Source: Larix sibirica | Lineage: Eukaryota; Streptophyta; Pinopsida; Pinales; Pinaceae | DNA length: 11,934 nucleotides | Direction of reading: 5' to 3' | Assembly (NCBI GenBank): GCA_004151065.3 | Contig: NWUY0300009190.1 | Coordinates: 17,699 to 29,632, forward strand | Translations under genes and position numbers: made by a program | The notes under the pieces: model-generated | What the model saw: the letters and a program-made list of their open reading frames with translations, nothing else | What the model was told of the DNA's origin: nothing | Databases searched by the model: none | Part shown: positions 1-8,118 of the stretch, one piece after another | Layout: every line of letters begins with the position of its first letter | Position numbering within the stretch: position 1 is the first letter of the stretch

Positions 1-18
1 TGAGAGGGAGAGACTTCG

Positions 19-198
19 ATGGACTACTACCAGATTGAATATGGAGGCCGAAGAGTAACCAGTCACAGTAGAGCCTTGTACACGTATGTTTTCCTATCAA
101 GATGGCGGATTTTGCAGCTGATCACCTATGCATACCAGTATGCATGGTTGATGCATAGTGAGGACTACTTCAGCAGGAGCAGAAATACAAGATGTTGA
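19..198 (+). CDS. Short unrecognised ORF next to the probable LTR
   Basis: An open frame of 59 codons starts at ATG 19 and stops at TGA 196-198. It is rich in Tyr, Arg and Ser (it begins MDYYQIEYGG) and shows no domain I recognise. It ends about 45 bases before a purine-rich tract and the likely LTR start. Such a place suits the 3' internal end of an LTR element lying upstream. The frame stays partly open to base 4, so the true start could be earlier. It may be a chance ORF. The neighbouring frame reading through 199-290 is also fairly open, so this tract may be the decayed end of a longer frame that has shifted. Confidence 0.3.
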   Translation: MDYYQIEYGGRRVTSHSRALYTYVFLSRWRILQLITYAYQYAWLMHSEDYFSRSRNTRC

Positions 199-231
199 TA
201 CATTTTTCTTCGGGACGAAGAAGGACTTTGT

Positions 232-243
232 TGGTGGGAGAGA
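232..243 (+). other. Candidate polypurine tract
   Basis: The bases GGTGGGAGAGA, purine except for one T, directly precede TGTTGAGGGGGG. A purine tract just before a TG-starting LTR is the usual plus-strand priming site at the 3' end of an LTR element. It is weakly defined and its function is inferred only from position. Confidence 0.4.
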
Positions 244-370
244 TGTTGAGGGGGGCGATAGGATTTCCCTTGTGTCATCATTGTTATATTGTAATAAATG
301 AATATATTAGTTAATCCATAACGCATGAGAAGTTGGAACGGGTGTAACCTCTCCAACCATCCATAATATG

Positions 371-378
371 TATAAAAT
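371..378 (+). promoter_or_regulatory. TATA box of the LTR promoter
   Basis: TATAAAAT lies about 130 bases into the probable LTR and on the sense strand of gag-pol. In LTR elements this is the core promoter that starts genomic RNA roughly 30 bases downstream, which would be near base 400. Confidence 0.5.
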
Positions 379-395
379 AGCAACTCAAGATGAAT

Positions 396-401
396 AATAA
401 A
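396..401 (+). terminator. Polyadenylation signal AATAAA in the LTR
   Basis: AATAAA lies just downstream of the TATA box, where the R region of an LTR would hold its polyadenylation signal. AT-rich plant DNA yields this hexamer often, so position is the main support. Confidence 0.4.
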
Positions 402-587
402 GGGTTAAACATTCGACTCATTCCTCTGTCTTGATTATCTCGGTGTATAATGCTTTCATCTACTTGAATACAACACAAACCCTAACCATCACTTCTCGAG
501 CACCTATAAGGGGATACAAAACCCTTCAGAAGCACAAATAGAATTTCAAACTCAAGATGGTTTTGTTGAGCCTCCATTTCCACTTGA

Positions 588-1956
588 TTCTCCTCCCCCA
601 CTCCTAGATATCCTTCACAAGGAAACTCTTCAGGAGAAGAATCCTTAGAAGGAGACTCCTCGAAAGAACCTTCTGATAAAACTCCCATATAATCTCAACC
701 AAGTTCACCACCAGGAGGCATGGATAATGCAAATAGACCTTGGCTATCTTGGGATTTTTTTGTAGTTCCTGTTGATGTACACCCTCTACCTAAGCATCCC
801 GAAAAAATCCTTCCCAAGTTTGATCCAGATAGGAAAGAATATGTCAATGACCATATCAAGAAATTCATGCTAGTTGTAAGAATCATGAATGTAAAACATC
901 AAGATTTGATCTATAGGTTGTTTCCTTACACTTTTGAGGGAAATATTCAATGTGATACTTATCCTAGACACAAGGATCAACTATGAGTTGGTATGAGTTT
1001 GGCACTACCTTCTCAAATAAATTTGGCTATAATAAAATCCCAACCACATTGGTTTTAGAACTATCAAGGATTAATATGGACCGTAAAGAGAAGTTCAAAT
1101 CCTTTAACCAAAGGTTTTTGAATTTACGAAACGAAATATCGGATACTTCCAATCCTGTTGCAGATGTTACCATTGAGTTTTACAATTTGGCCCTGCTAAT
1201 ATCTATATCCATGTTTGTAAAATGATATGGGAAAATCACAATTGAAGAAATATTTGAAGAAATAAAGGTGGAAAAATATATGATCAATCTAAAAGGAAAC
1301 CCTGGGACTGAGGAAGAATATGGGGTCACATCCACCAAGAATAAAACTCTGCAAATCAAACCACCTTTTGAAAAGGATCAGGACTCCATGGATATGGAAA
1401 ATATGAAAAGGATTGTTAAGAAAATTTCGAACAAAATAATAGATCTGAAAAGAGGATCAGTGAAGGACCATCTACTAAAACCTATTTCATACCACCTTTC
1501 AAAAATAATTCCCCCCCAAATAATAAAACCATGCCACCTACCGAAGGAATCAATATGGAAGACATTCTTAATGTATTCAAACCCCTCATTTTGGGATTTG
1601 AACAGTCCTTAGGAAGGCACAATGATGGAGAGGAAAAGAAGGTAGAGGAAGAAGGAGACAAACCATCAAAACAAACAATTAACCACTTTTGGGATGTCTC
1701 TGATGCCATGTTTGGAGGGGATGAAGAAGAGGACCCAGAAAAATTCTACATGGACCAAAATGCGTACAATACCAGAAGTAAGGGCCTTCCCACAATGATG
1801 GGTTCCCCATCCATGACCGACCGTGCAAATAAAAATTCCACAACCTCCACCAAATCTACCCCAATATCATTTGTTGGAACAAAATATTCTTTTGTAACCT
1901 CACCTTGTTGGATCAAGGGAGTCAACCATTTGAGGGAGAGTCTGACCACCAACTAA
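588..1956 (+). pseudogene. gag: Ty3/gypsy gag, broken in three frames
   Basis: Gag forms the capsid-like particle. Reading starts in frame 3 with a Ser/Glu-rich lead (about 588-719, stop TAA at 690), then the capsid part with PWLSWD (from 744), LPKHPEKILPKFDPD and LFPYTF. Near 940 the frame shifts; SWYEFGTTF (from 986), KFGYNKIPTTLVLELSR and the stretch to MFVK follow in frame 2 with stops at 953, 965 and 1223. The frame-2 tail has the Lys/Glu-rich SMDMENMKRIVKK. At about 1495 a shift to frame 1 leads into MPPTEGINMEDI and an acidic tail (DEEEDPEKF) ending at TAA 1954-1956. The pattern is that of a retrotransposon gag capsid domain. No CCHC zinc knuckle is seen. Similarity to the expected gag-protease linker fades after about 1895, close to the insert boundary. 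The gene cannot make a full Gag. Confidence 0.85.
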
Positions 1957-3426
1957 AATATGCATTAACCGTGTCCACTTTGTATTTCAGATCCACGTTC
2001 TATGGATAATTATAACTAATGTGATCCCGTGGTTTTTTGTTTGGACCATAACCAAACCTATTTATAGATGGTTAATTAGATCATTCTATCATCATGGGAT
2101 TATTGTCGGATCATCAAATCATTGCACTCTTGTGGAGCTTGCTTTGGCTGTAATGGTGTCTAGTGACACCACCACTGCTATTTGGAAATATTTGTTCTCT
2201 TATGTTGTTGCTTACCTGTTTTTGTGAGATATCAAGAGAGAGAATGGAAAGAAGGTTTCTTGATCTTTGTTACACATGGGTTTGATGCGTTGAATGTGTT
2301 TATGGATATGTACAACATCTCTCTTGGTTATTATGATGCCCTAATTCTTAATGCGATATAGGTTCGTTGACCTAGTGAATGTTTTGTCAATTGATGCATT
2401 GGTTAAGCATTGCTTATGGTTGATGGCTTGTGCTGAAGAGTCAGTTGTTGATCTAAAACATCGTTGACTTAATGTTATTATGAGGAAGAGAAGGAATACC
2501 ATTAGTCTTCAACTGGACTATGCTTTGCTTGAAGAATGATTAATGAGCTTGCATCTAGAGCTTGTCATTGATTCCTTTAATAGCCACATGTATATGACTC
2601 ATATCCGTTAATTGAAGCTTTGATCGACCATACTTGGTATTTGCTCAAACACTCTTTACCAGAGCTCTCTCTTGTAATTGATCATTGTCTGAAATTGCTT
2701 GAGCCAACTAAAGGAACATTCAACCATTGATTGATTAGCTCGTTGTTGTTTATATCCACATCGGATATATCCTTACATAAGATAGATTTTATTTCTAGCC
2801 ATCAACTCATCGTTTATGAGTTGTATTGAAAGGAACTTATTGGAGGATCATTGACTAGGAGTGTGGAGGGAATCAACTACAATAGGATCAACTTGATAAG
2901 ATATGTAACCCATTGACTATAAATTGGATTGGAGTGTCATTGTCCTCCTTTGTATTCTAGGAAAACTGCATCGACTTTTGATTACAGAACGATCGACTAG
3001 GTCGATAGAGACTCTAACTATCATGATATTTGCACATTGTTTGACTTACGTCATTTTGACTGGTAGTAGACTTAAATTCCTTCCTTTGTTGTGTATCAAA
3101 TAGAGGACTTATACTTCGACTGATAAATTTGTTATTTTGTTTCGATTGGAGTCAATCGGTAATATTGACCCTCGGTTCTTTTTTATTGATACATTGGCAT
3201 CAAATAGTTTTGGTCAATTCTCTTTGAAGTCAAACCCTTATCGAATTAGACAATTGTATTGTTGATGATGAATATATTAATTGCATAAGCTTGTTGCTTT
3301 TCTTGCTATGTTGTGTATTACTTGAGAAATATATTTTTCATTGGTGCATTGAGTTTGTATCAACCTGTAGAATAGAGGTCAATCGACTTTCTTGAGTTTG
3401 ATTGCATGCAAATTTGAAGTTGTTGT
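1957..3426 (+). other. Non-coding left part of the insert between gag and protease
   Basis: About 1.5 kb of AT-rich sequence has stops in all frames. The longest open stretch (2021-2227) has a hydrophobic, unbiased composition and no family resemblance. ATTGAT, TTGATC and CGACT words recur, especially after 2960. No long direct or inverted repeat was found by eye. It could be the LTR or untranslated leader of an inserted element whose coding part is the coiled-coil tract starting at 3427, but that is only a guess. Confidence 0.4.
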
Positions 3427-4136
3427 GTGCCCTTTGCTGGAAATATGGGTGTTATTCAGAGGATTCATGTAGAAAAAGAGAGAAGGATAAAGCTTGTATC
3501 TCAAGAAAAAACCATAGCTAAATTGAATAAATTGGTTTATCGAATTCACCATGAAATTGATGAGAAATATCAGACCATTCGGAGGTTGCAACAGTACAAT
3601 CAAAGCCTTGTTACAGATGCAATACCGACCTCAATATTGAAGAATATTAATGAAGGTATTATGAATATTTATGTCCTAGAAAATACCATGGCAACCATTT
3701 TCCAGAATTTGGTAGATGAATTTGGGCATAAGTTAGGTCTGGTCAATGATCTAGAAGAGGAATTTAAATCCCTTTCTCATGTAGAAAATGATGCCTTAAA
3801 GGAAGAAATTTGTAGACTGGAGGAAACCAATGACGAGCTATCCAACGAGTTTCCCACCTATAGGCCTTTGTTGATGAGCTTCGTGAACAGGTTGCTCCTC
3901 TTGTAGTAGAAAAAAATAGGTTGTTTGATGAATATCAAGCCCTAAAGGAAGACTATGATTCCTTGTTGCTCCAAATAACTAATAAATATGAGACTATTAA
4001 TGATTTGTAGGATTGCAAGCATAGTCTTAAACTGGAGATCAACCGAATATAGAAAGATGAGAAGAAGATTGTTGATGTTGTTGAGATGACAGGCTCACCT
4101 ATTACTTCTTCTACCTTTGAAAAACATTTCTTGTAG
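3427..4136 (+). pseudogene. Decayed coiled-coil protein of unknown family
   Basis: An open frame of 159 codons (frame 1, 3427-3906) is rich in Glu, Lys, Leu and Ile with heptad-like spacing (KLNKLVYRIHHEI, LEEEFKSL, EEICRLEETNDEL). That is typical of a long alpha-helical coiled coil. Near 3866 the coding sense moves to frame 3 (FVDELREQ, EKNRLFDEYQALKEDY) and runs, with stops at 4008 and 4050, to TAG 4134-4136. The two frames together read as one helical protein of about 235 residues with a frameshift. I do not recognise the family: no zinc finger, protease, polymerase or transposase motif is seen. It sits inside the DNA that splits gag from pol, so it came with the insert. It could be the structural ORF of another element or a captured host fragment. 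Confidence 0.55.
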
Positions 4137-4158
4137 CCCAATAGTTTGTAAACTAGGT

Positions 4159-4920
4159 GACTGTAAGAAAAATATTGATGATGTTTTTATTTCATCTCAT
4201 GATTTGTTGGATATTGATGTTATTTCTCCTAGTTTTGAGAAACACACTATAGGTATAGGGTTTCGACTACTGCACAAGATGAGATATATTAGATGAGGAA
4301 TTTGGGAGAATGGATAGGTTATTGATTTTCCTATTACCCCTAATATGAATACACCTCGAACAGATCTTGGATATAATGTTATTGTCGCCTAAGTGCCCAC
4401 ACTTGGCCTTGTTGAGCCTAGGATAGTTTTTTGTTTTTTTTATGTGGCGTTCAAACTGAGTTTCTACGGGAGAAACCCACTATTGATTTTGTTGAAAGGT
4501 TTGATGAATTGGATGTCCCTGATAAGCCAAAATTTGAGAATGTTGTTGCTAATGTACAGGTCTATTTTTCTATTGTAAGTGAACCAGAACTTGTTCCTAC
4601 ATCCTTCGTTCTGACATAACATAAATATGTGCCATATAGTCATCCTCATCATAACAATCAAAGGAAATTTCCAAGGAACGAAAATTCTTGGAAAAGATGG
4701 CAATTATGATCTCAGAAATTTGCAGAAAAGACATGAAATATTGAATTGTGGATCAATTCCAACTACTTGGATATATTGTGGTTGGATTGATGAATGGTTG
4801 GGGAATCATTTGAACAGATGCTTGAGGAATTCATTCAGATGTATATCATTGATTACATAGTTGTATATTGCTCCTCTTTCTTATTTTTTATTGCTTTGGA
4901 GTGGTCGACTGAGGCTTGAC
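4159..4920 (+). pseudogene. Further degenerate coding tract, probable continuation of the coiled-coil gene
   Basis: A frame-1 stretch (4159-4296) includes SPSFEKH, which resembles SSTFEKH near the end of the preceding tract at about 4110-4131 and may mark an internal repeat. After a gap, frame 3 opens at 4431-4619 (KPTIDFVERFDELDVPDKP) and continues past TAA 4617 with a basic, His/Arg/Asn-rich piece (HPHHNNQRKFPRN, about 4635-4680) and an acidic piece (ESFEQMLEEF, about 4806-4835). Several stops and frame changes break it. The polar, low-complexity composition suggests a disordered tail. That it belongs with the 3427 tract is inferred from strand and proximity only, and the family is unknown. 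Confidence 0.35.
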
Positions 4921-5120
4921 CAAAGATGACATTCAATTGAGTTTTGACTGCTATGTTTGTCGACTTAGATTCGACTGATATATACCTCAATACATACGTC
5001 AATCGAAGATAGTTCAGTCGGTCTCAGCAAATTCTCGGTCGATTCAATCAACAAGACATCATTTGGTTTTACACATAAATAATTTTCAATTACTCCCCCC
5101 CTTAAACACAATTGAGGGAT
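4880..5120 (+). other. Non-coding right edge of the insert with CGACT/AGTCG words
   Basis: The stretch has many copies of TCGACT, CGACTG, CAGTCG and GTCGAT in both orientations (4913, 4959, 4971, 5014, 5038). The ten bases TCGACTGATA at 4971 also occur at 3116. Recognisable pol coding resumes just after 5124. The precise insert boundary and any target-site duplication could not be found by eye. Confidence 0.4.
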
Positions 5121-5126
5121 CAATAA

Positions 5127-5570
5127 AATAACAACACAAGGACAAACGATGATTCTAACACTCCTACCTCTATTCTGACCTTTGAAATTTTCAACAGAAA
5201 TGTACATAATTGCATGATCAACTCAGGTGCCTCTTCAAATGTTATTGCCTAGTCTATATGTAAAAAAATAAATGTTGAACCAAAGAAGTGTGACACTCAA
5301 ATAGTGCAATTAGACAGGTCGAGTGTCAAAGTCCTTGGAGAACTTAAAAAAATATGAATTCGATTGTCTACTTATCCCAAGGTACACCAAACAATTGACA
5401 TTGTTATGGTATACATTCCAAAGGAATATGGGTTGTTGCTCAGTAGGGAACCATATGAGAAACACAATGGATACTTCGCCACTAACTAGTCCCATCTATG
5501 GTTTCCATACAATGGGAAGCAAAATAAGATCAAGGTTGATCAAGAAAGATACATGAAACATACAACCATG
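5127..5570 (+). pseudogene. pol (PR): Ty3/gypsy aspartic protease, inactivated
   Basis: Frame 3 reads LTFEIFNRNVHNC, then the retropepsin active-site region INSGASSN at 5217-5240, then VQLDRSSVKVLGEL, IRLSTYPKVHQTIDIV and YGLLLSRE. In this protease class the motif is D-S/T-G-A; here the catalytic Asp codon at 5220-5222 is AAC (Asn). Stops lie at 5250, 5355 and 5487. The last falls in FATN*SH, where the related pattern has a Trp, so TGG became TAG. The enzyme normally cuts Gag-Pol. The N-terminal linker that should join it to gag is missing or displaced by the upstream insert. The frame continues without shift into the RNase H region. Confidence 0.85.
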
Positions 5571-6430
5571 TATTTGGATGAACCAAATGAAACTGTGGTA
5601 TTCAGTAATTCTATTCGAGGGAACTATTGCTTGGACACTTTCTTTGGGTACTTTGTTGCAAATCCGTCGCCACATGTAGAGACTAACAAGCAATCTGAAC
5701 TCCTTCATTGCACTCATATTTCCAAGCCCAACTGTAACGTAGTATGTCTAGGAGATATTAACATAGATGTAGATACTATCTTTTGGGAATTACATTTTGA
5801 TGGCTCCAAGTATAAGGAGGGTGCATGTGTTGGATACAATCTCATAGATCCACAAGGAAACAAAATGTTGATAGCATGCAGACTAGAGTTCAAAAGCATG
5901 AATAACACTTATGAATATGAATCCTAGATTTAGATATTAAGACAGGCGATGGACATGTTGATAAAATTGTTAAAGGTTTTTGGTGATTTTGAGATCATCA
6001 TTAAACAGGTTCCTAACTCAATCCATTGCATTTCAAATCACTTGAAAATTTACTGGCAAGATGTATTGGATCTAATCAATCCTTTTGATGTTTTCAATAT
6101 TATTTCCATTCCTTGAATATAGAACTATGATGATAATTTATTCGAAAACATGGCCTCTAAGATAATTCCATCTACATGATTTTTTACTAACACTTGTTTA
6201 GTGGAAATTTTTCTAAGTCCTTCGATACCACACACCATCACCAACAGGAGAGTATTTTATGATGATGAACAACTCATCAATTTCATCACCTCCAACGCCA
6301 GTTTCAAGGATTTGGATATTGATGAAATACAACACGAAGAGTCCCTCAAGGACCAATCTTAATCTAATGAAGACCAGCCATAGACCTTAGGAAACCCCAT
6401 CACAAAGTCCATGATACAATTTCAAGAGGG
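5571..6430 (+). pseudogene. pol (aRNH): Extra RNase H domain lying before the reverse transcriptase
   Basis: After a linker (5571-5750) frame 3 enters an RNase H fold. WELHFDGSK carries the first catalytic Asp (codon 5799-5801). NNTYEYE carries the expected Glu (5913-5915). VFGDFEIII carries the third acidic residue (Asp 5985-5987). A final Asp is probably one of two at 6129-6134, before ENMASK. This order and spacing match the archaeal-type or plant-type RNase H found as a second domain in Tat elements, not the Ty3-type RNase H. It would degrade the RNA strand in RNA-DNA hybrids. Stops at 5925, 5931, 6114 and 6120 disable it. From about 6190 to 6430 an acidic linker (FYDDEQLINF, LDIDEIQHEES) leads to RT. 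The domain lies upstream of RT in the same frame as protease. Confidence 0.8.
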
Positions 6431-7478
6431 TAACTAATTGCAAGACGAACAACTCTTCAATACAATACAGAGTCATTAACTTGGACACAAAAACAAACCC
6501 TAAAAACATTAACATGGGAACTCAATGCACTCCAGATGAAAAGGTTGATTTTATTCTATTATTCAATGAATAAAAGGATATATTCACATGGATGTATAAT
6601 GACCTCAAGGATTTAGACCCAAAAATTATGTAGCATATTATTCCTTTGAAACCAGAGGTCAAACCCTTCCAATAGAAGCTACATAAAATGCATCCCAATC
6701 TAGAGCCTCTGGTAAAAGGAGAACTTAACAAATTACTAGCCGCAAAAATATTTGTTTTAGTAAGACGCACTGTGTGTGGAAAACCTTGTTCTAGGCGAGG
6801 AAAAGGAACAGGAACATCAAACTATGTGTAGATTTTTGAAATTTAAACAGAGGATTGAATAAGGATAACTATCCAATTCCAACCATGGAACATATTCTAT
6901 AATGTGTTTCGGGTTCTGAAATGTTTTCCTTTCTAGACGAATCCTTTGGATATAATCAAGTCCAAGTTTCTCATGAAGATCAACTAAAAATTGCTTTCAG
7001 AATGAAATTGGGGATTTATTCTTATTGCAAGATGTCATTCAGGATGATAAATGTAGGAGCAACCTTTCAGAGAGAAATGGACACAGCCTTCTGGGGCCTA
7101 ATAAACAAATAGGTTGTAGTCTACCTAGATGATGTAATGATATTTTCAATACATAGACAAGATCACATTCATCACTTCATGAATATTTTTTACTAATGCA
7201 GAAGGTATGGAATATCATTAAATATCAATAAAATGATTTTTCCAGACATAGAAGGTAATCTACTTGGATTCATTGTTTCTAAATCTAGAATTAGGATTGA
7301 ACTAGAAAGCACTAATACTATATCTCAACTTCTGCTTTCTCATAACAAAAAGGCCAAGCAATCTTTTCTTGGAAATATTACTTTTGTAAGTAGATTATTT
7401 CCTAGTTTTGTCGAAATGGTAAAACCTCTTCAAGATATGATTAATATGGATTTTGTTTTCAAATGGGATAAGAAATAA
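6431..7478 (+). pseudogene. pol (RT): Ty3/gypsy reverse transcriptase, broken
   Basis: RT copies element RNA into DNA. The domain opens in frame 1 (6431 to about 6775): the NLDTKTNPKNI linker, FTWMYNDLK, KLHKMHPNLEPLVKGEL and NKLLAAKIF. A frameshift near 6775 moves it to frame 3: KLCVDF, NLNRG, DNYPIPTMEHIL, then FSFLDESFGYNQV with the first catalytic Asp (6936-6938), FRMKLG, GATFQREMD, and the YLDD box at 7122-7133 with the two other catalytic Asp residues. The thumb/connection part follows (LLGFIVSKS, KKAKQSFLGNI, VKPLQDM). Stops at 6571, 6631, 6673, 6792, 6840, 6900, 7110, 7194 and 7476 inactivate it. All three catalytic Asp codons survive. Confidence 0.93.
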
Positions 7479-8095
7479 AAGGATTCATTCATTTCCGTCA
7501 AAGAAGAGATAGAAGAAGCCTCATATTTAGCGAATCCTAATTTTGACAATGAGTTTATTCATTATACGTTTTCTTCTGACATATATTGTACAGTAGTGTT
7601 GACTCATAAAAATTATGAGGGATTTGAAGTTCTAGTTTCTTTTATGATTTTTGTACTACAGTGGGAAGAACTAAATTACCCAAAGGTAGACAAACAATAT
7701 TTCGCAATATTTAAGGTTGTTAATAATTTTTGACCCTACCTGTTGAAATCTCACACAAAATTTATAGTTCTCTACCCTACAATAGGGAACTTGTTAGTGT
7801 AGAAAGACCTTGGAGAAATAAGAGCATAATGGATGACTTCTCTTCAAGCGTATGACTTGGAAATCAAGCCTATGAATATTTTCAAAGGACGGGGGATTTG
7901 CAAGCTTGCTACCAAGGCTAGAGATGCTCAAGAACATGAAGAGGGATGGGAAAATGAAGCCATCGTGAATAAAAGTGAGATCTAATACATACATGCTCCC
8001 ATGTATTCTTGTTATTATGAACTGAATTATTTCCTCACCCATGAAAGTGATCCAGTTTATTTGGAATCATGAAAAATGAGATTTTTAAGATTTAA
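7479..8095 (+). pseudogene. pol (gRNH): Degenerate Ty3-type RNase H / connection domain
   Basis: In frame with RT, this part has the usual Ty3 post-RT layout: EASYLANPNFDNEF, HYTFSSDIYCTVVLTHKN, ELNYPKVDKQYFAI, YLLKSHTKFIV and AYDLEIKP. In an active Ty3 RNase H the sequence YTDAS supplies the first catalytic Asp; here the residue is Phe (YTFSS). The Glu of the second motif reads Asp, and the Asp of the TDH motif is missing in FIVLYPTIGN. The domain therefore looks structural only, as described for Tat elements that gained a second RNase H and for the connection domain of retroviral RT. Stops at 7731, 7800 and 7827 follow. The linker to integrase (7900-8095) is poorly conserved, and the frame changes to frame 1 at about 8100-8130. 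Confidence 0.75.
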
Positions 8096-8118
8096 ATCCT
8101 CCAGCTAACCATTGATAG

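Larger units (their letters stand above)
244..480 (+). repeat. Probable LTR (right edge uncertain)
   Basis: The segment starts with TGTTGAGG after a purine tract, is non-coding, and carries a TATA box and a polyadenylation signal 25 bases apart in the right order. Gag coding sequence begins about 100 bases beyond it. That is the structure of a plant Ty3 LTR of roughly 240-280 bases. The right end is not fixed: several CA dinucleotides lie between 470 and 520 and I see no clear primer-binding site starting TGG next to any of them. No second copy of this segment occurs in the window, so the LTR call rests on internal signals and position. Confidence 0.55.

Noticed and set aside
480-560. Primer-binding site next to the LTR
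   Set aside because: No TGG-starting stretch complementary to a tRNA 3' end was found just after a CA-ended LTR, so none is annotated.
1482-1709. Minus-strand ORF across gag
   Set aside because: It is the complement of the gag tail; its Ser/Pro-rich composition mirrors the acidic and Lys-rich codons of gag.
2021-2227. Plus-strand ORF of 68 codons
   Set aside because: It is hydrophobic and without family resemblance or flanking signals, in AT-rich non-coding DNA. A chance ORF of this length is expected in the window.
4464-4703. Minus-strand ORF inside the coiled-coil continuation
   Set aside because: It overlaps the plus-strand tract with better protein-like composition and has no recognisable motif.
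4627-4860. Plus-strand ORF in frame 1 starting with MCHIVILIIT
   Set aside because: The frame-3 reading of the same bases gives a coherent basic and then acidic stretch that continues the upstream frame; this one looks like its shadow.
5323-5556. Plus-strand ORF in frame 1 across the protease
   Set aside because: Frame 3 carries the protease motifs through the same bases; this is a shadow frame.
5714-5908. Minus-strand ORF opposite the extra RNase H
   Set aside because: It is the complement of the RNase H coding frame and has no independent support.
7794-8042. Minus-strand ORF opposite the RNase H-integrase linker
   Set aside because: It is a shadow of a plus-strand frame whose neighbours are clearly pol.
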